A DNA stretch of 64,000 bases from the NCBI RefSeq assembly GCF_008704205.1, contig NZ_VXLC01000003.1:992001-1056000 (forward strand), given 5' to 3'. The DNA comes from Nocardia colli (lineage in GTDB: Bacteria > Actinomycetota > Actinomycetes > Mycobacteriales > Mycobacteriaceae). Shown piece by piece: positions 52,102 to 60,765 of this stretch; positions within the stretch are counted from its first letter, which is position 1, and each line of letters opens with the position of its first letter. The translations under genes and the position numbers were made by a program. The notes beneath the pieces were generated by a model that was not told the DNA's origin, did no database searches, and saw only the letters and a list, made by a program, of their open reading frames with translations.

Positions 52102-53628
52102 ATGGATTCAGACACGCTTCCGGGAGGCGACAGCACGGAGACGCGGGTCGATCATCTGGGCCGGCGGCGCCTGTTCCGGCGCGGCCGGCGGATGCCGGTG
52201 GTGAGCCAGGCGGTCGGCAAGCTGGTGGCCGATCGCCCGGCGACCGCGGACACGATCGTCGCGGCGCCCTCGCCGCTGCAACCGATCGACCTCACCGACG
52301 ACGCGGCCGTCACGGAGGTGCTGGATCTCGCCGTCCGGGTCGGCGAGGTGGTGCTCGCCTCGGGCACCGGCGTGAACGACACCACCGCTCAGGTCCGGTT
52401 CATCGCCGCCACCTACGGCCTGGCCCGCTGCGATGTCGACGTCACCTACGACGCGATCCGCATCTTCGCCGACCGCGGCCCGCGACTACCGCCGGCCAGC
52501 ACGATGCGCATCGTCAACTACCGCTCCTTGGATTTCACCCGCCTCGCCGCGGTCGACCGCCTGACCCGCCGCATCCGCAACGAGGTGGTCGCCCCCGAGG
52601 ACGCGCACGCCGCGCTCGACGCGATCACCACTGCGCCGCACCCTTACCACCGCTGGACCGCCACCTTCGGCTGGTCGCTGCTGGCCGCGGCCATCGCCGC
52701 GCTGCTCGGCGGCGGGGTCGTCGTCGCCGCGGTCAGTTTCGCCACCACCCTCGCGATCGACCGGTCCAACCGGGTGCTCAACCGCTACGGCCTGCCGTTC
52801 TTCTTCCAGCACATGGTCGGTGGCGCGATCGCCGCGACACCTGCCATCGTGCTGGCCACCCTGGCCGGTCCACTCGGCATCGATGTCGACCCCTCGCTGA
52901 TCATCGCGGCCGGAATCACCGTGCTGCTCAGTGGATTACAGCTGGTCGGTGCGGTCCAGGACGGCATAACCGGCGCACCGATCACCGCGACCGCCCGCAT
53001 GCTCGAGGTCATGATGATGACCGGGGGCATCATCGCGGGCATCGCGATCGCGTTGCGCGTCGGCTCGACGCTCGACGCCGTCGTGCCGCCGTTCCTGCTC
53101 ACCACCCGCGACATCACCGACCTGCCGGTCAAGATCGTCGCGGGTGCGGTCGCCGCGCTCGCGTTCGCGCTCGCTTGCTACGCGGAGAAGCGCGCCCTCG
53201 CCGCCGCCGCGGGCAGCGGCGCGGCGGGCACGATCTGCTTTCTGCTGGTGCAGCAGGCCGGCTTCGGACCGGTGCTCTCCTCCGGCGTCGCCGCGACCGT
53301 GATCGGCATGGCCGGTGGTCTGATGGCCCGCCGCGCGCTGACGCCGCCGCTGGTCGTCGCGGTCGCCGGCATCACGCCGCTGCTGCCCGGTCTCAAGCTC
53401 TACCGCGGTCTCAACGCACTGCTCAACGATCAGCTGGTGATCGGCGCGAACCAGTTGCTCGCCGCGTTCGGCGTCGGCTGCGCGCTGGCCGCCGGCGTCA
53501 CCCTCGGCGAATGGTTCGACCGTACCGTTCGACGGCCGCGCATCCTGCGTCGCTTCGGTTCGCTGCGCCGCCCGATCGTGCGGCGCATCCGGCCGCGCAG
53601 CCGGCGCAGGCCGCCGCCCATTCAGTGA
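52102..53628 (+). CDS. Threonine/serine exporter (ThrE-type)
   Basis: 508 residues. A cytosolic N-terminal DUF1212 domain (about 60-220: VLDLAVRVGEVVLASGTGVNDTTAQVRFIAATYGLARCDVDVTYDAI) is followed by about ten membrane segments (from about 205: FGWSLLAAAIAALLGGGVVVAAVSF) and a very basic C-terminal tail. This is the layout of ThrE of Corynebacterium, a proton-driven threonine/serine exporter. ATG 52102 was chosen as the first start near the conserved sequence; its ribosome site is weak, and GTG 52084 is possible. It stands alone. Confidence 0.88.
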   Translation: MDSDTLPGGDSTETRVDHLGRRRLFRRGRRMPVVSQAVGKLVADRPATADTIVAAPSPLQPIDLTDDAAVTEVLDLAVRVGEVVLASGTGVNDTTAQVRFIAATYGLARCDVDVTYDAIRIFADRGPRLPPASTMRIVNYRSLDFTRLAAVDRLTRRIRNEVVAPEDAHAALDAITTAPHPYHRWTATFGWSLLAAAIAALLGGGVVVAAVSFATTLAIDRSNRVLNRYGLPFFFQHMVGGAIAATPAIVLATLAGPLGIDVDPSLIIAAGITVLLSGLQLVGAVQDGITGAPITATARMLEVMMMTGGIIAGIAIALRVGSTLDAVVPPFLLTTRDITDLPVKIVAGAVAALAFALACYAEKRALAAAAGSGAAGTICFLLVQQAGFGPVLSSGVAATVIGMAGGLMARRALTPPLVVAVAGITPLLPGLKLYRGLNALLNDQLVIGANQLLAAFGVGCALAAGVTLGEWFDRTVRRPRILRRFGSLRRPIVRRIRPRSRRRPPPIQ

Positions 53629-53678
53629 ACAAGGTACGTGCGTCCCACACGGGAAACCTGTATCGTCGGACAGGTTAG

Positions 53679-53697
53679 TTAGGGTAGCCATACTCGG
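53679..53697. promoter_or_regulatory. IdeR/DtxR-like iron box upstream of heme oxygenase
   Basis: TTAGGGTAGCCATACTCGG, preceded by another TTAG. The first 11 bases match the established IdeR/DtxR box (TTAGGTTAGCCTAACCTAA) at 10 positions; the right half is degraded. It lies 35 bases before the heme oxygenase ATG, where iron-dependent repression would be expected. Confidence 0.5.
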
Positions 53698-53731
53698 TGG
53701 CCCGCCGGTGCTCAGGTGAGGTGGTTCGGAC

Positions 53732-54388
53732 ATGTCAGAGGCAGCATCGTTCTCTACGCAGATCCGCAGTGCCACCACGGAACAACACGTCGAGGCGAAC
53801 ACCTCGCGGTTCATGACCGACATGCTCGGCGGCGCGCTCGGGGTCGACTCGTATCACCGCTACACCGGTCAGCTCCTGTTCGTCTACCGCGCGCTCGAAC
53901 ACCGCTGGGACACCCTCGCGGCGGACCCGATCGCCGGACCGTTCATCCGCCCCGAGCTGGCCCGCACCGCCGAACTCGAGCGCGACCTCGACCACCTCGT
54001 CGGTCCGCGCTGGCGCGACGAGCTCGAGCCGCTGCCCGCGACCGCCGCGTACGCCACGCGGATCGACGAGTGCGCGCGCGACTGGCCTGCCGGTTACGTC
54101 GTGCATCACTACACGCGTTACCTCGGCGACCTGTCCGGCGGACAGATCATCGGCAAAACGGCCGCGCAGCTGTGGAACCTGACCCACCGTGGCGACGGCG
54201 TCCGCTTCTACGTCTTCGACGCCGTCACCAACCCGGCCGCGTTCAAGCGCGAATACCGCGCCCTGCTCGACCGGCTGCCGCTCGACGATCTCGAACGCCG
54301 CCGCGTGCTCGACGAGGGCAAGCAGGCCTTCGCCATGAACACCGCGGTGTTCCACGAACTGGCACAGGAGTTTCCGGCGGCTCAGTAG
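53732..54388 (+). CDS. Heme oxygenase (biliverdin-producing, HmuO-type)
   Basis: 218 residues. The proximal heme ligand is His19 in TTEQHVEAN; the distal helix carries YTRYLGDLSGGQIIGK with the flexible GDLSGG kink. FYVFDAV and KREYRALLDRL are also conserved. It opens heme with O2 to release iron, CO and biliverdin. A degraded IdeR box upstream fits iron regulation. GAGGTGGTTCGGAC precedes ATG 53732. It overlaps the 3' end of the convergent priming glycosyltransferase by 7 bases. Confidence 0.95.
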   Translation: MSEAASFSTQIRSATTEQHVEANTSRFMTDMLGGALGVDSYHRYTGQLLFVYRALEHRWDTLAADPIAGPFIRPELARTAELERDLDHLVGPRWRDELEPLPATAAYATRIDECARDWPAGYVVHHYTRYLGDLSGGQIIGKTAAQLWNLTHRGDGVRFYVFDAVTNPAAFKREYRALLDRLPLDDLERRRVLDEGKQAFAMNTAVFHELAQEFPAAQ

Positions 54389-55893
54389 GCGCCGGCGCCG
54401 CGGGTCACCGCGCCGATGGTCCGCGCGATGAGCAGCAGGTCCAGCACCATCGACCAGTTCTCCACGTAGGAAAGATCCAGTCGCACCGAATCTTCCAGCG
54501 AAAGATCCGATCGTCCGCTGACCTGCCACAGCCCGGTGACCCCCGGTTTGACCAGCAGCCTGCGCCGCATCTCGCCGTCATAGCTGTCCACCTCGCGCTG
54601 CACCTGCGGGCGCGGGCCGACCACGCTCATCTCCCCGCGCAGCACATTGAAGAACTGCGGTAGCTCGTCCAGGCTGAACTTGCGGATCACCTTGCCGATC
54701 GGCGTGATTCGCGGGTCGTTTTTCAGCTTGAAGAAGACCGGATTGCCCCCGTTGCGTTCGATGAGCGCGTCCACGCCCGCCTCCGCCTCGGTGTACATGC
54801 TGCGGAACTTGATCATCCGGAACGGCTTGCCGCCGCGCCCGATTCGCTCGGACAGATAGAACACCGGCCCCGGGCTGGTCAGCTTCACCGCCAGCGCGAT
54901 GCCCAGCATGGTCGGCGCGATCAACACCAGCACCGCGGCCGCGAACAGCACGTCGAACACTGCCTTGCCGGCCGACTTGGCCCGGTCGTATTGCGGTTTG
55001 GCGATGTGCAGCATCGGAACTCCGGCGACGAACCGATTGGTCAACCGGGTGCCCGCGATGTCCACCACGCCGGGCGCGACGATCAGCTCGACCCCGAGCG
55101 GGTCGAGTTCCCAGGCCATGCGGCGCAGTTCCATCGGGCCGAGGTGATCGGTCGCGGTCACCGCGACGGTGTCGGCGCCGCTGCGGCGCACCGCGTCGAG
55201 CACGGTGCGGTCGCTGCCGACCACCGAGAACGTGTGCCCCGACGGTTCGCGGATGTACTCGGTGATCTCGTTGTGCCCGTTCGGGATACAGACACCGACC
55301 ACCCGGTATCCGGACGCCGGGTCGCCGGCGAACGCGTTCGCCATCGCCTGCGCCGCCTCCGCACAGCCGACGACGAGGACCGACGTGCGGTACTCCCCCT
55401 GCGCGCGGAGCTGCCTGGCATGGATCCGCCATAGCAATCTGCTCAGCATCAGGCCGAAAAGTCCGAGTGGTAATGCGATAGCCAGATAGCCACGGGCGAA
55501 CTCGATCTGGAAAACCAGCGAGACGATCGCGAGCACGCCGAACAGCCGCAGCGTCGCCGAGACCAGCCGCCGGTACTCCTCGCTGCCGCTGCCGACCACC
55601 TGTGGCGACCGGGTGTGACCGAGCGCCAGGAACGCGGCCCAGGCCAGCGCGAGCGCGCCGGAGACGACCGTGTACCCCACTTCATAGGGCAGATGCCAGG
55701 CCAGCGGTGGCGCGGCGGGTCCGCCGAATCGGATGACCTGCGCGAGCACCATGGCCGCGACGATCACACCGAAATCCGTTGCGCCTAAGCGCCTTACATA
55801 CTCACCCTGCCATCGCTCACGCTCTGAGCGCGGCAGCATGTGCGGCGATCGGCGATAGTCAAGATCGTCGTCGTCGGCGAGCTCGAAGCTCAT
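54382..55893 (-). CDS. Polyprenyl-phosphate sugar phosphotransferase (priming glycosyltransferase)
   Basis: 503 residues of the WbaP/CpsE family: four N-terminal membrane segments (about 40-165), a CoA-binding-like cytosolic domain (VLVVGCAEAAQAMANAF) and, after another membrane segment (AVFDVLFAAAVLVLIAPTMLGIALAVKL), the catalytic C-terminus with MIKFRSMYTEAEAG, PIGKVIRKFSLDELPQFFNVLRGEMSVVGPRP and KPGVTGLWQVSGRS. It transfers a sugar-1-phosphate to undecaprenyl phosphate, starting a surface glycan. ATG 55893 was chosen because GGAGG stands 10 bases upstream; extension to 55965 is unlikely. It faces away from the sugar-synthesis operon at 56387 and probably belongs to the same locus. Confidence 0.93.
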   Translation of the reverse strand: MSFELADDDDLDYRRSPHMLPRSERERWQGEYVRRLGATDFGVIVAAMVLAQVIRFGGPAAPPLAWHLPYEVGYTVVSGALALAWAAFLALGHTRSPQVVGSGSEEYRRLVSATLRLFGVLAIVSLVFQIEFARGYLAIALPLGLFGLMLSRLLWRIHARQLRAQGEYRTSVLVVGCAEAAQAMANAFAGDPASGYRVVGVCIPNGHNEITEYIREPSGHTFSVVGSDRTVLDAVRRSGADTVAVTATDHLGPMELRRMAWELDPLGVELIVAPGVVDIAGTRLTNRFVAGVPMLHIAKPQYDRAKSAGKAVFDVLFAAAVLVLIAPTMLGIALAVKLTSPGPVFYLSERIGRGGKPFRMIKFRSMYTEAEAGVDALIERNGGNPVFFKLKNDPRITPIGKVIRKFSLDELPQFFNVLRGEMSVVGPRPQVQREVDSYDGEMRRRLLVKPGVTGLWQVSGRSDLSLEDSVRLDLSYVENWSMVLDLLLIARTIGAVTRGAGAY

Positions 55894-56386
55894 GGAAACG
55901 CACCTCCCCACGGGAGAGAAGAAAAGTAGCCCCCCGATCTGCACTGATCGGTCCCCACGGCACAAACCTGACCGCCTCGGGTGTCCCGTCCTTCGGCGGT
56001 CAGAAGCCGATTGTTACAGAACACAATCCGTTTCACATGTCGAATCATCAGGGCCGCAGAGTGTTCCACGCGGTAGCCGATAAAGGAACGGTCGGTTTGC
56101 CACCCAGGTATGTTTTCGACACCCGGGACCATAGGAGACCAGGTCGCGAACCTTCGCTACCCCCAGGCGAATTCATCCCATCAAGACCGAACCACTAAGC
56201 CCCCCGTTAGCCGCCGGGACGCTACCCGCCGGAAACAGTTGAAAAGTACCGGAAATTACTTCCTGGCCAGCTGATTTCAGCTACGACACGCGGGGCTTTC
56301 GTTGTAACGTCTCACTGGATCGAGTCGACGTCAGGGGTGCGCCGGCAATGCGCCGGAGGGCGACTCTAGGCAGAAGGTGGGCTGCG
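55894..56386. other. Long divergent intergenic region of the polysaccharide locus (493 bp)
   Basis: No convincing gene. It should hold promoters for both the priming glycosyltransferase and the sugar operon. It is relatively AT-rich (about 55980-56060 and 56220-56300) and has one perfect dyad AGCTGA-TT-TCAGCT at 56269-56282, about 105 bases before the first gene of the operon. An open frame across 55779-56198 on the plus strand has no ribosome site and non-protein-like composition. Confidence 0.65.
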
Positions 56387-57673
56387 TTGCAGTGTCGATT
56401 GTGTGATTCCGAACGACTGACGAGTGTGCTCGACTTGGGTGCGACGCCACCGTGCGAAAAGTTCCTCGCGCCAGCGGAACTCGATCTTGCAGAACCAACC
56501 TACCCGCTACACCTGAGACTGTGCGCGGACTGTCTGCTATTGCAGATTCCCGCCTTGATCACCCCCGAGGAGACGTTCACCGAGTACGCGTACTTCTCCT
56601 CGTACTCCGAGAGCTGGGTGCGGCACGCGAAAACCTTTGTCGCGCAAGCGATCGAACGACTCGAACTGAACCAGGACTCGTTCGTGATCGAGGTGGCCAG
56701 CAACGACGGCTACCTGCTGCGGCACGCGGTGGCGGCGGGTATCCCCTGCCTGGGCGTAGAACCATCGGTGAACGTCGGCAACGCCGCTCGCGCCGCGGGC
56801 GTGCCCACTGAAACCACCTTCCTCGACGAGCAGTCCGCGGCGAAGATCCGCGCGACGCATCGCCCGGCAGACCTGGTGGTGGCCAACAACGTCTACGCCC
56901 ACGTGCCCGACCTGCGCGGTTTCACCAGGTCGCTGCGCGCGCTGATGGCCGACGACGGCTGGCTCTCCATCGAGGTGCACCACGCGCTGAACCTGATGCG
57001 CTTGGGCCAGTTCGACACCATCTATCACGAGCATTTCCAGTACTACACCGTGCATTCCGCGCAGCGCGCGCTGGCGACGGCGAACCTCGCGGTCGTCGAC
57101 GTCGAGCTGCTGGACACCCACGGCGGCTCGATCCGCGTGTGGGCCCGGCCGGCCGAAGTGGGCGCGGTACCCAGTACACGTGTCCGGGAAGTCCTTCAGC
57201 TGGAACAGGATGCGGGCCTGCACCACGTCGAGGGCTACGACGAGCTGCGCACCCGCACCGAGGCGGTCCGCCACGATCTGCTGCGCTTCCTGCTCGACCA
57301 GCGCGCCGCGGGCAAGCGGGTAGTCGGCTACGGCGCACCGGGCAAGGGCAACACCCTGCTCAACTACTGCGGCATCCGCACCGACCTGCTCGAGTACACC
57401 GTGGACCGAAACCCGTACAAGCACGGACGATTCACGCCGGGCACCCGGATCCCGATCTATTCACCGGATCGGATCGAGCTGGACCAGCCCGACGTCGTCC
57501 TGGTGCTGCCATGGAATCTCGAAGCCGAGATCACCGAGCAGCTCCGCCACATCGCCTCGTGGGGCGGCCGTTTGGTCTACCCGCTTCCGGCACTGCACAG
57601 TGCCGACCTCACCAGTCACAACGACGTGAACAGCGCAAGAAAGACGGAAATGACAGGGAGGGGAGCACGATGA
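56387..57673 (+). CDS. Sugar C-methyltransferase-like SAM enzyme
   Basis: 428 residues in the three-part layout of TylC3/NovU-type NDP-hexose C-methyltransferases: an N-terminal zinc module (CRLCDS ... LCADCLL), a Rossmann SAM domain with motif I VIEVASNDGYLL, then VANNVYAHVPDLRGF, and a C-terminal domain with VVGYGAPGKGNTLLNYCGI. TTG 56387 was preferred because AAGGTGG is 6 bases upstream and MQCRLC is the usual start; ATG 56348 is an alternative. Its stop overlaps the next ATG (ATGA). It likely adds a methyl group to a nucleotide-bound keto-sugar. Confidence 0.87.
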   Translation: MQCRLCDSERLTSVLDLGATPPCEKFLAPAELDLAEPTYPLHLRLCADCLLLQIPALITPEETFTEYAYFSSYSESWVRHAKTFVAQAIERLELNQDSFVIEVASNDGYLLRHAVAAGIPCLGVEPSVNVGNAARAAGVPTETTFLDEQSAAKIRATHRPADLVVANNVYAHVPDLRGFTRSLRALMADDGWLSIEVHHALNLMRLGQFDTIYHEHFQYYTVHSAQRALATANLAVVDVELLDTHGGSIRVWARPAEVGAVPSTRVREVLQLEQDAGLHHVEGYDELRTRTEAVRHDLLRFLLDQRAAGKRVVGYGAPGKGNTLLNYCGIRTDLLEYTVDRNPYKHGRFTPGTRIPIYSPDRIELDQPDVVLVLPWNLEAEITEQLRHIASWGGRLVYPLPALHSADLTSHNDVNSARKTEMTGRGAR

Positions 57674-58446
57674 AAGTTGTGCTGTTCTGCGGCGGATACG
57701 GCATGCGGATGCGTGACGGCACCGATGACATGATCCCGAAACCCATGCAGCTGGTCGGGCCCCGGCCGTTGCTCTGGCACGTCATGCGCTACTACGCGCA
57801 CTACGGCCATAACGAATTCGTCCTGTGCCTCGGCTACGGCGGCCTACACATCAAGAACTTCTTCCTGACCTACCAGGAGTCGGTCTCCAACGACTTCGTC
57901 ATCCGCGACGGCGAGGTGCAGATGCTGCGCTCCGACATCAGCGACTGGAAGATCACCTTCGTCGACACCGGACTGGAATCGCCGATCGGCGAGCGGCTGC
58001 GCCGGGTTCGCGAGCACGTCGCGGGCGACGAGCCGTTCCTGGCCAACTACGCCGACGTGCTCACCGACGCACCGCTGGACCAGATGATCGACAAGTTCAC
58101 CGCGTCCGGCGCGGCGGCCTCGATGATGGTGGTGCCGCCGCAGTCCTCGTTCCACTGCGTCGATATGAAGCCGACCGGTGAGGTCAAGGAGATCATGCCG
58201 GTGTCGCGAATGCCGTTGTGGGAGAACGGCGGCTACTTCGTGCTGAGCCAGGAGATCTTCGATCTGCTGCCGCCCGGCGGCGATCTGGTCGCGGACGCGT
58301 GCGCCACGCTGGCCGGGCAGGGCCGGCTCTTCGGTTATCAGCACCTCGGGTTCTGGAAGCCCGCCGATACGTTCAAGGAGCGGGCCGAACTCGACGCCGG
58401 CTACCAGTCCGGCAAGCGCCCGTGGATGGTCTGGGAGAACGCGTGA
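57670..58446 (+). CDS. Sugar-phosphate nucleotidyltransferase (RfbF-like)
   Basis: 258 residues. The signature LFCGGYGMRMRDGTDDMIPKPM (6-27) is the pyrophosphorylase nucleotide loop of glucose-1-phosphate cytidylyltransferases and relatives; FLANYADVLTD supplies the metal aspartate, followed by WENGGYFVLSQEIFDLL and LFGYQHLGFWKPADTFKE. It activates a sugar-1-phosphate as an NDP-sugar; CMP (CDP-sugar) is the best guess. GGGAGGGGAGCACG precedes ATG 57670. It overlaps both neighbours by four bases and is the second gene of a coupled operon. Confidence 0.92.
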   Translation: MKVVLFCGGYGMRMRDGTDDMIPKPMQLVGPRPLLWHVMRYYAHYGHNEFVLCLGYGGLHIKNFFLTYQESVSNDFVIRDGEVQMLRSDISDWKITFVDTGLESPIGERLRRVREHVAGDEPFLANYADVLTDAPLDQMIDKFTASGAAASMMVVPPQSSFHCVDMKPTGEVKEIMPVSRMPLWENGGYFVLSQEIFDLLPPGGDLVADACATLAGQGRLFGYQHLGFWKPADTFKERAELDAGYQSGKRPWMVWENA

Positions 58447-59093
58447 TCCGGCTGAACGTCGGGGCGGTCACCGAGATCGCCGTGCTCGGTGCGCATTGCG
58501 ACGACATCGCCATCGGGATGGGGGCCACGCTGCTGACCCTGGCCCGCGCGCGCCCGGGTCTGCGGGTGCGCGCGCTGGTGCTCTCCGGCGGCGGCACCGC
58601 CCGCGCGGACGAGGAGACCCTGGCGCTGGACGCGTTCTGCCCCGGCGCCGAGGTCGACCTCACCGTGCTCGACGTACCCGACGGCCGGGCGCCCGCGCAC
58701 TGGGACCGAATCAAGAACGAACTCAGCACCTTTCGCGCCCGGGTCGCTCCCGATCTGGTCTTCGCCCCGCAGCGCCACGACGCGCACCAGGACCATCGGC
58801 TGCTCGCCGAACTGGTGCCGACCGAGTTCCGCGATCACCTGGTGCTCGGTTACGAGATCCTCAAGTGGGAGAGCGATACGCCCGCGCCCAACTTCTACCA
58901 CCGGCTCACCGCGGAACTCACCGAAGAGAAGTCGCGGCTATTGCTGAAGCACTATCCGTCCCAGGCCCACCGGGACTGGTTCGACGAGCAGGCCTTCACC
59001 GGCCTGACCCGGCTGCGCGGCGTGCAGTGCCACACCGCGCACGCCGAGGCGTTCGTGCTCGACAAGGCTGTCATCGATTTCGGAGGTTCCTAG
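58443..59093 (+). CDS. PIG-L family deacetylase
   Basis: 216 residues of the LmbE/PIG-L zinc deacetylase family. The first motif reads GAHCDDIAIG (HPDD with Pro replaced by Cys; the metal-binding His and Asp are kept) and the second HDAHQDH supplies the third ligand. Known members remove N-acetyl groups from GlcNAc-linked compounds such as mycothiol precursors. The GTG overlaps the previous stop (GTGA). In this operon it probably deacetylates a nucleotide- or lipid-linked amino sugar. Confidence 0.92.
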   Translation: MIRLNVGAVTEIAVLGAHCDDIAIGMGATLLTLARARPGLRVRALVLSGGGTARADEETLALDAFCPGAEVDLTVLDVPDGRAPAHWDRIKNELSTFRARVAPDLVFAPQRHDAHQDHRLLAELVPTEFRDHLVLGYEILKWESDTPAPNFYHRLTAELTEEKSRLLLKHYPSQAHRDWFDEQAFTGLTRLRGVQCHTAHAEAFVLDKAVIDFGGS

Positions 59094-59095
59094 CC

Positions 59096-60142
59096 ATGCG
59101 CGTTCTGCTCACCGGTCACCAGGGGTACCTCGGCACCGTCATGGCGCCGATCCTGCGGGCCAACGCGCACGAGGTGATCGGCCTGGACGCCGGCTTCTTC
59201 GCCGACTGCGTGCTCGGCGACCTGCCCGGCGATCCGCCCGGACTGACCATGGACCTGCGCGACGTGACCGTCGACCAGTTACGCGGTTTCGACGCGGTCA
59301 TCCATCTCGCCGCGCTGTCCAACGATCCGCTCGGCGCGCTGGCGCCGGAGATCACCTACGACATCAATCATCACGCGTCGGTGCGCCTGGCCCGGCTGGC
59401 CAAGGAGGCGGGCGTGCGGCGGTTCCTGTACGCCTCCACCTGCTCGGTCTACGGCGCCGCCGGTGCGGATCTGGTCACCGAGGACGCACCGCTGCGCCCG
59501 ATCACCCCGTACGCGGAGAGCAAGGTGCGCGTCGAGGACGACGTCGCGGTGCTGGCCGATTCCGGCTTCTCCCCCGTATTCCTGCGCAACGCAACGGCAT
59601 TCGGCTTCTCCCCCCGGCTACGCGCGGACATCGTGCTCAACAATCTAGTCGGGTACGCCACGCTGACCGGTGAGGTGAAGGTGCTCTCCGACGGCACGCC
59701 GTGGCGGCCGCTGGTGCATGCCCGCGATATCGCGTGGGCCTTCGCCAACTGCCTCACCGCGCCGCCTGCCGCGATTCACTGCCGCGCCTTCAACATCGGC
59801 ACCGAGGCCAACAACCTGACCGTCGCCGACATCGCCCGCGCGGTGGTGGAGGCGGTGCCCGGCTCGACGCTGAACATCACCGGCGAGAGCGGCGCCGATC
59901 CGCGGTCCTATCGGGTCGACTTCTCGGCGGCCCGCTCCGCCATCGGTTTCCGCGCGCTGTGGACCGTGCAGGCCGGGGCGGACGAGCTGTTCCAGGAGTA
60001 CACCGCGCGCGGCCTCACCTACGACGACTTCTTCCAGAAGTTCACCCGGCTGCCGCACCTGGAACGACTGCGCGACTCCGGGCTGCTCGACGAATCAATG
60101 CGCCGGATCCAGCCCGGCACCGCCCGTGTTCCGGCCAGCTGA
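59096..60142 (+). CDS. NAD-dependent epimerase/dehydratase (sugar nucleotide SDR)
   Basis: 348 residues of the extended SDR family. Rossmann motif LLTGHQGYLG (5-14), HLAALSNDPLG, catalytic STCSVYG and YAESK (YxxxK), then RNATAFGFSPRLRADIVLNNLVG and VHARDIAWA. It probably changes configuration or oxidation state of the NDP-sugar made by the upstream enzymes. CGGAGGTTCCTAGCC precedes ATG 59096, 2 bases after the deacetylase stop. Last gene of the coupled operon. Confidence 0.93.
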   Translation: MRVLLTGHQGYLGTVMAPILRANAHEVIGLDAGFFADCVLGDLPGDPPGLTMDLRDVTVDQLRGFDAVIHLAALSNDPLGALAPEITYDINHHASVRLARLAKEAGVRRFLYASTCSVYGAAGADLVTEDAPLRPITPYAESKVRVEDDVAVLADSGFSPVFLRNATAFGFSPRLRADIVLNNLVGYATLTGEVKVLSDGTPWRPLVHARDIAWAFANCLTAPPAAIHCRAFNIGTEANNLTVADIARAVVEAVPGSTLNITGESGADPRSYRVDFSAARSAIGFRALWTVQAGADELFQEYTARGLTYDDFFQKFTRLPHLERLRDSGLLDESMRRIQPGTARVPAS

Positions 60143-60158
60143 GCCGTCCTGGCCGTCG

Positions 60159-60710
60159 TCACCACGCCGCGAGCAGCTGCTGCCAGCTGCCCGCGGCGGC
60201 GTCGCGTGCGGACACCAGGGTGACCGGCCGGGGCCAGGCGATGGCCAGGTCGGGATCGTCGTACGCGACGCCGATGTCCTCAGTGGGGTCGTGCGGGCGA
60301 TCGATGCGGTAGCAGACGTCCGCGCTGTCGGTGAGTGCCTGGAAGCCGTGCAGGAAGCCGGGCGGCACGTACAGGTGCCGGAACGTCTCGTCGTCGAGCA
60401 GGAACGCCTGCTGCTTCCCGAACGTCGGCGAGCCACGCCGCAGGTCGACCAGCACGTCGTGCACCGCGCCGTGCGCGCAGCGGACCAGCTTCGCCTCGCC
60501 GCGCCCGGCCCGTCCGTGCATGCCGCGGACAACGCCACTGCCCGAACGGGATTGGGAGTCCTGCTGGAAGGCGGCCGCGGCTCCCGGCCGGCCGAGATAG
60601 GTGTCGAACTCCGCCGCATCGAACGTTCTGGTGAACAGGCCGCGGTCGTCGCGGAACGGTTCGGGGACCAGGACGAGGACGTCGGCGAGCTCGGTCTGCT
60701 CGATGCGCAC
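60159..60710 (-). CDS. dTDP-4-dehydrorhamnose 3,5-epimerase-like cupin (RmlC-type)
   Basis: 183 residues. A cupin fold with the RmlC pattern: ELADVLVLVPEPFRDDRGLFTRTFDAAEF, SGSGVVRGMHGRAGRGEAKLVRCAHGAVHDVLVDLRRGSPTFG (catalytic His in RGMH) and FRHLYVPPGFLHGFQALTDSADVCYRIDRPHDP. It probably epimerises a 4-keto sugar nucleotide at C3 and/or C5. GTG 60710 was chosen as the first residue of the conserved core; a longer start would overlap the divergent gene at 60766. It is on the strand opposite to its neighbours, between the epimerase and the second methyltransferase-like gene. Confidence 0.9.
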   Translation of the reverse strand: MRIEQTELADVLVLVPEPFRDDRGLFTRTFDAAEFDTYLGRPGAAAAFQQDSQSRSGSGVVRGMHGRAGRGEAKLVRCAHGAVHDVLVDLRRGSPTFGKQQAFLLDDETFRHLYVPPGFLHGFQALTDSADVCYRIDRPHDPTEDIGVAYDDPDLAIAWPRPVTLVSARDAAAGSWQQLLAAW

Positions 60711-60765
60711 CAGGCCATGGTGCCACGCGCGACCGGGTCTGCGGCGCGCCACGGAAGGGCTCACC

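Noticed and set aside
55779..56198. 139-codon plus-strand frame across the priming-transferase start
   Set aside because: It overlaps the well-supported N-terminus of the priming glycosyltransferase, lacks a ribosome site and has a random-looking composition.
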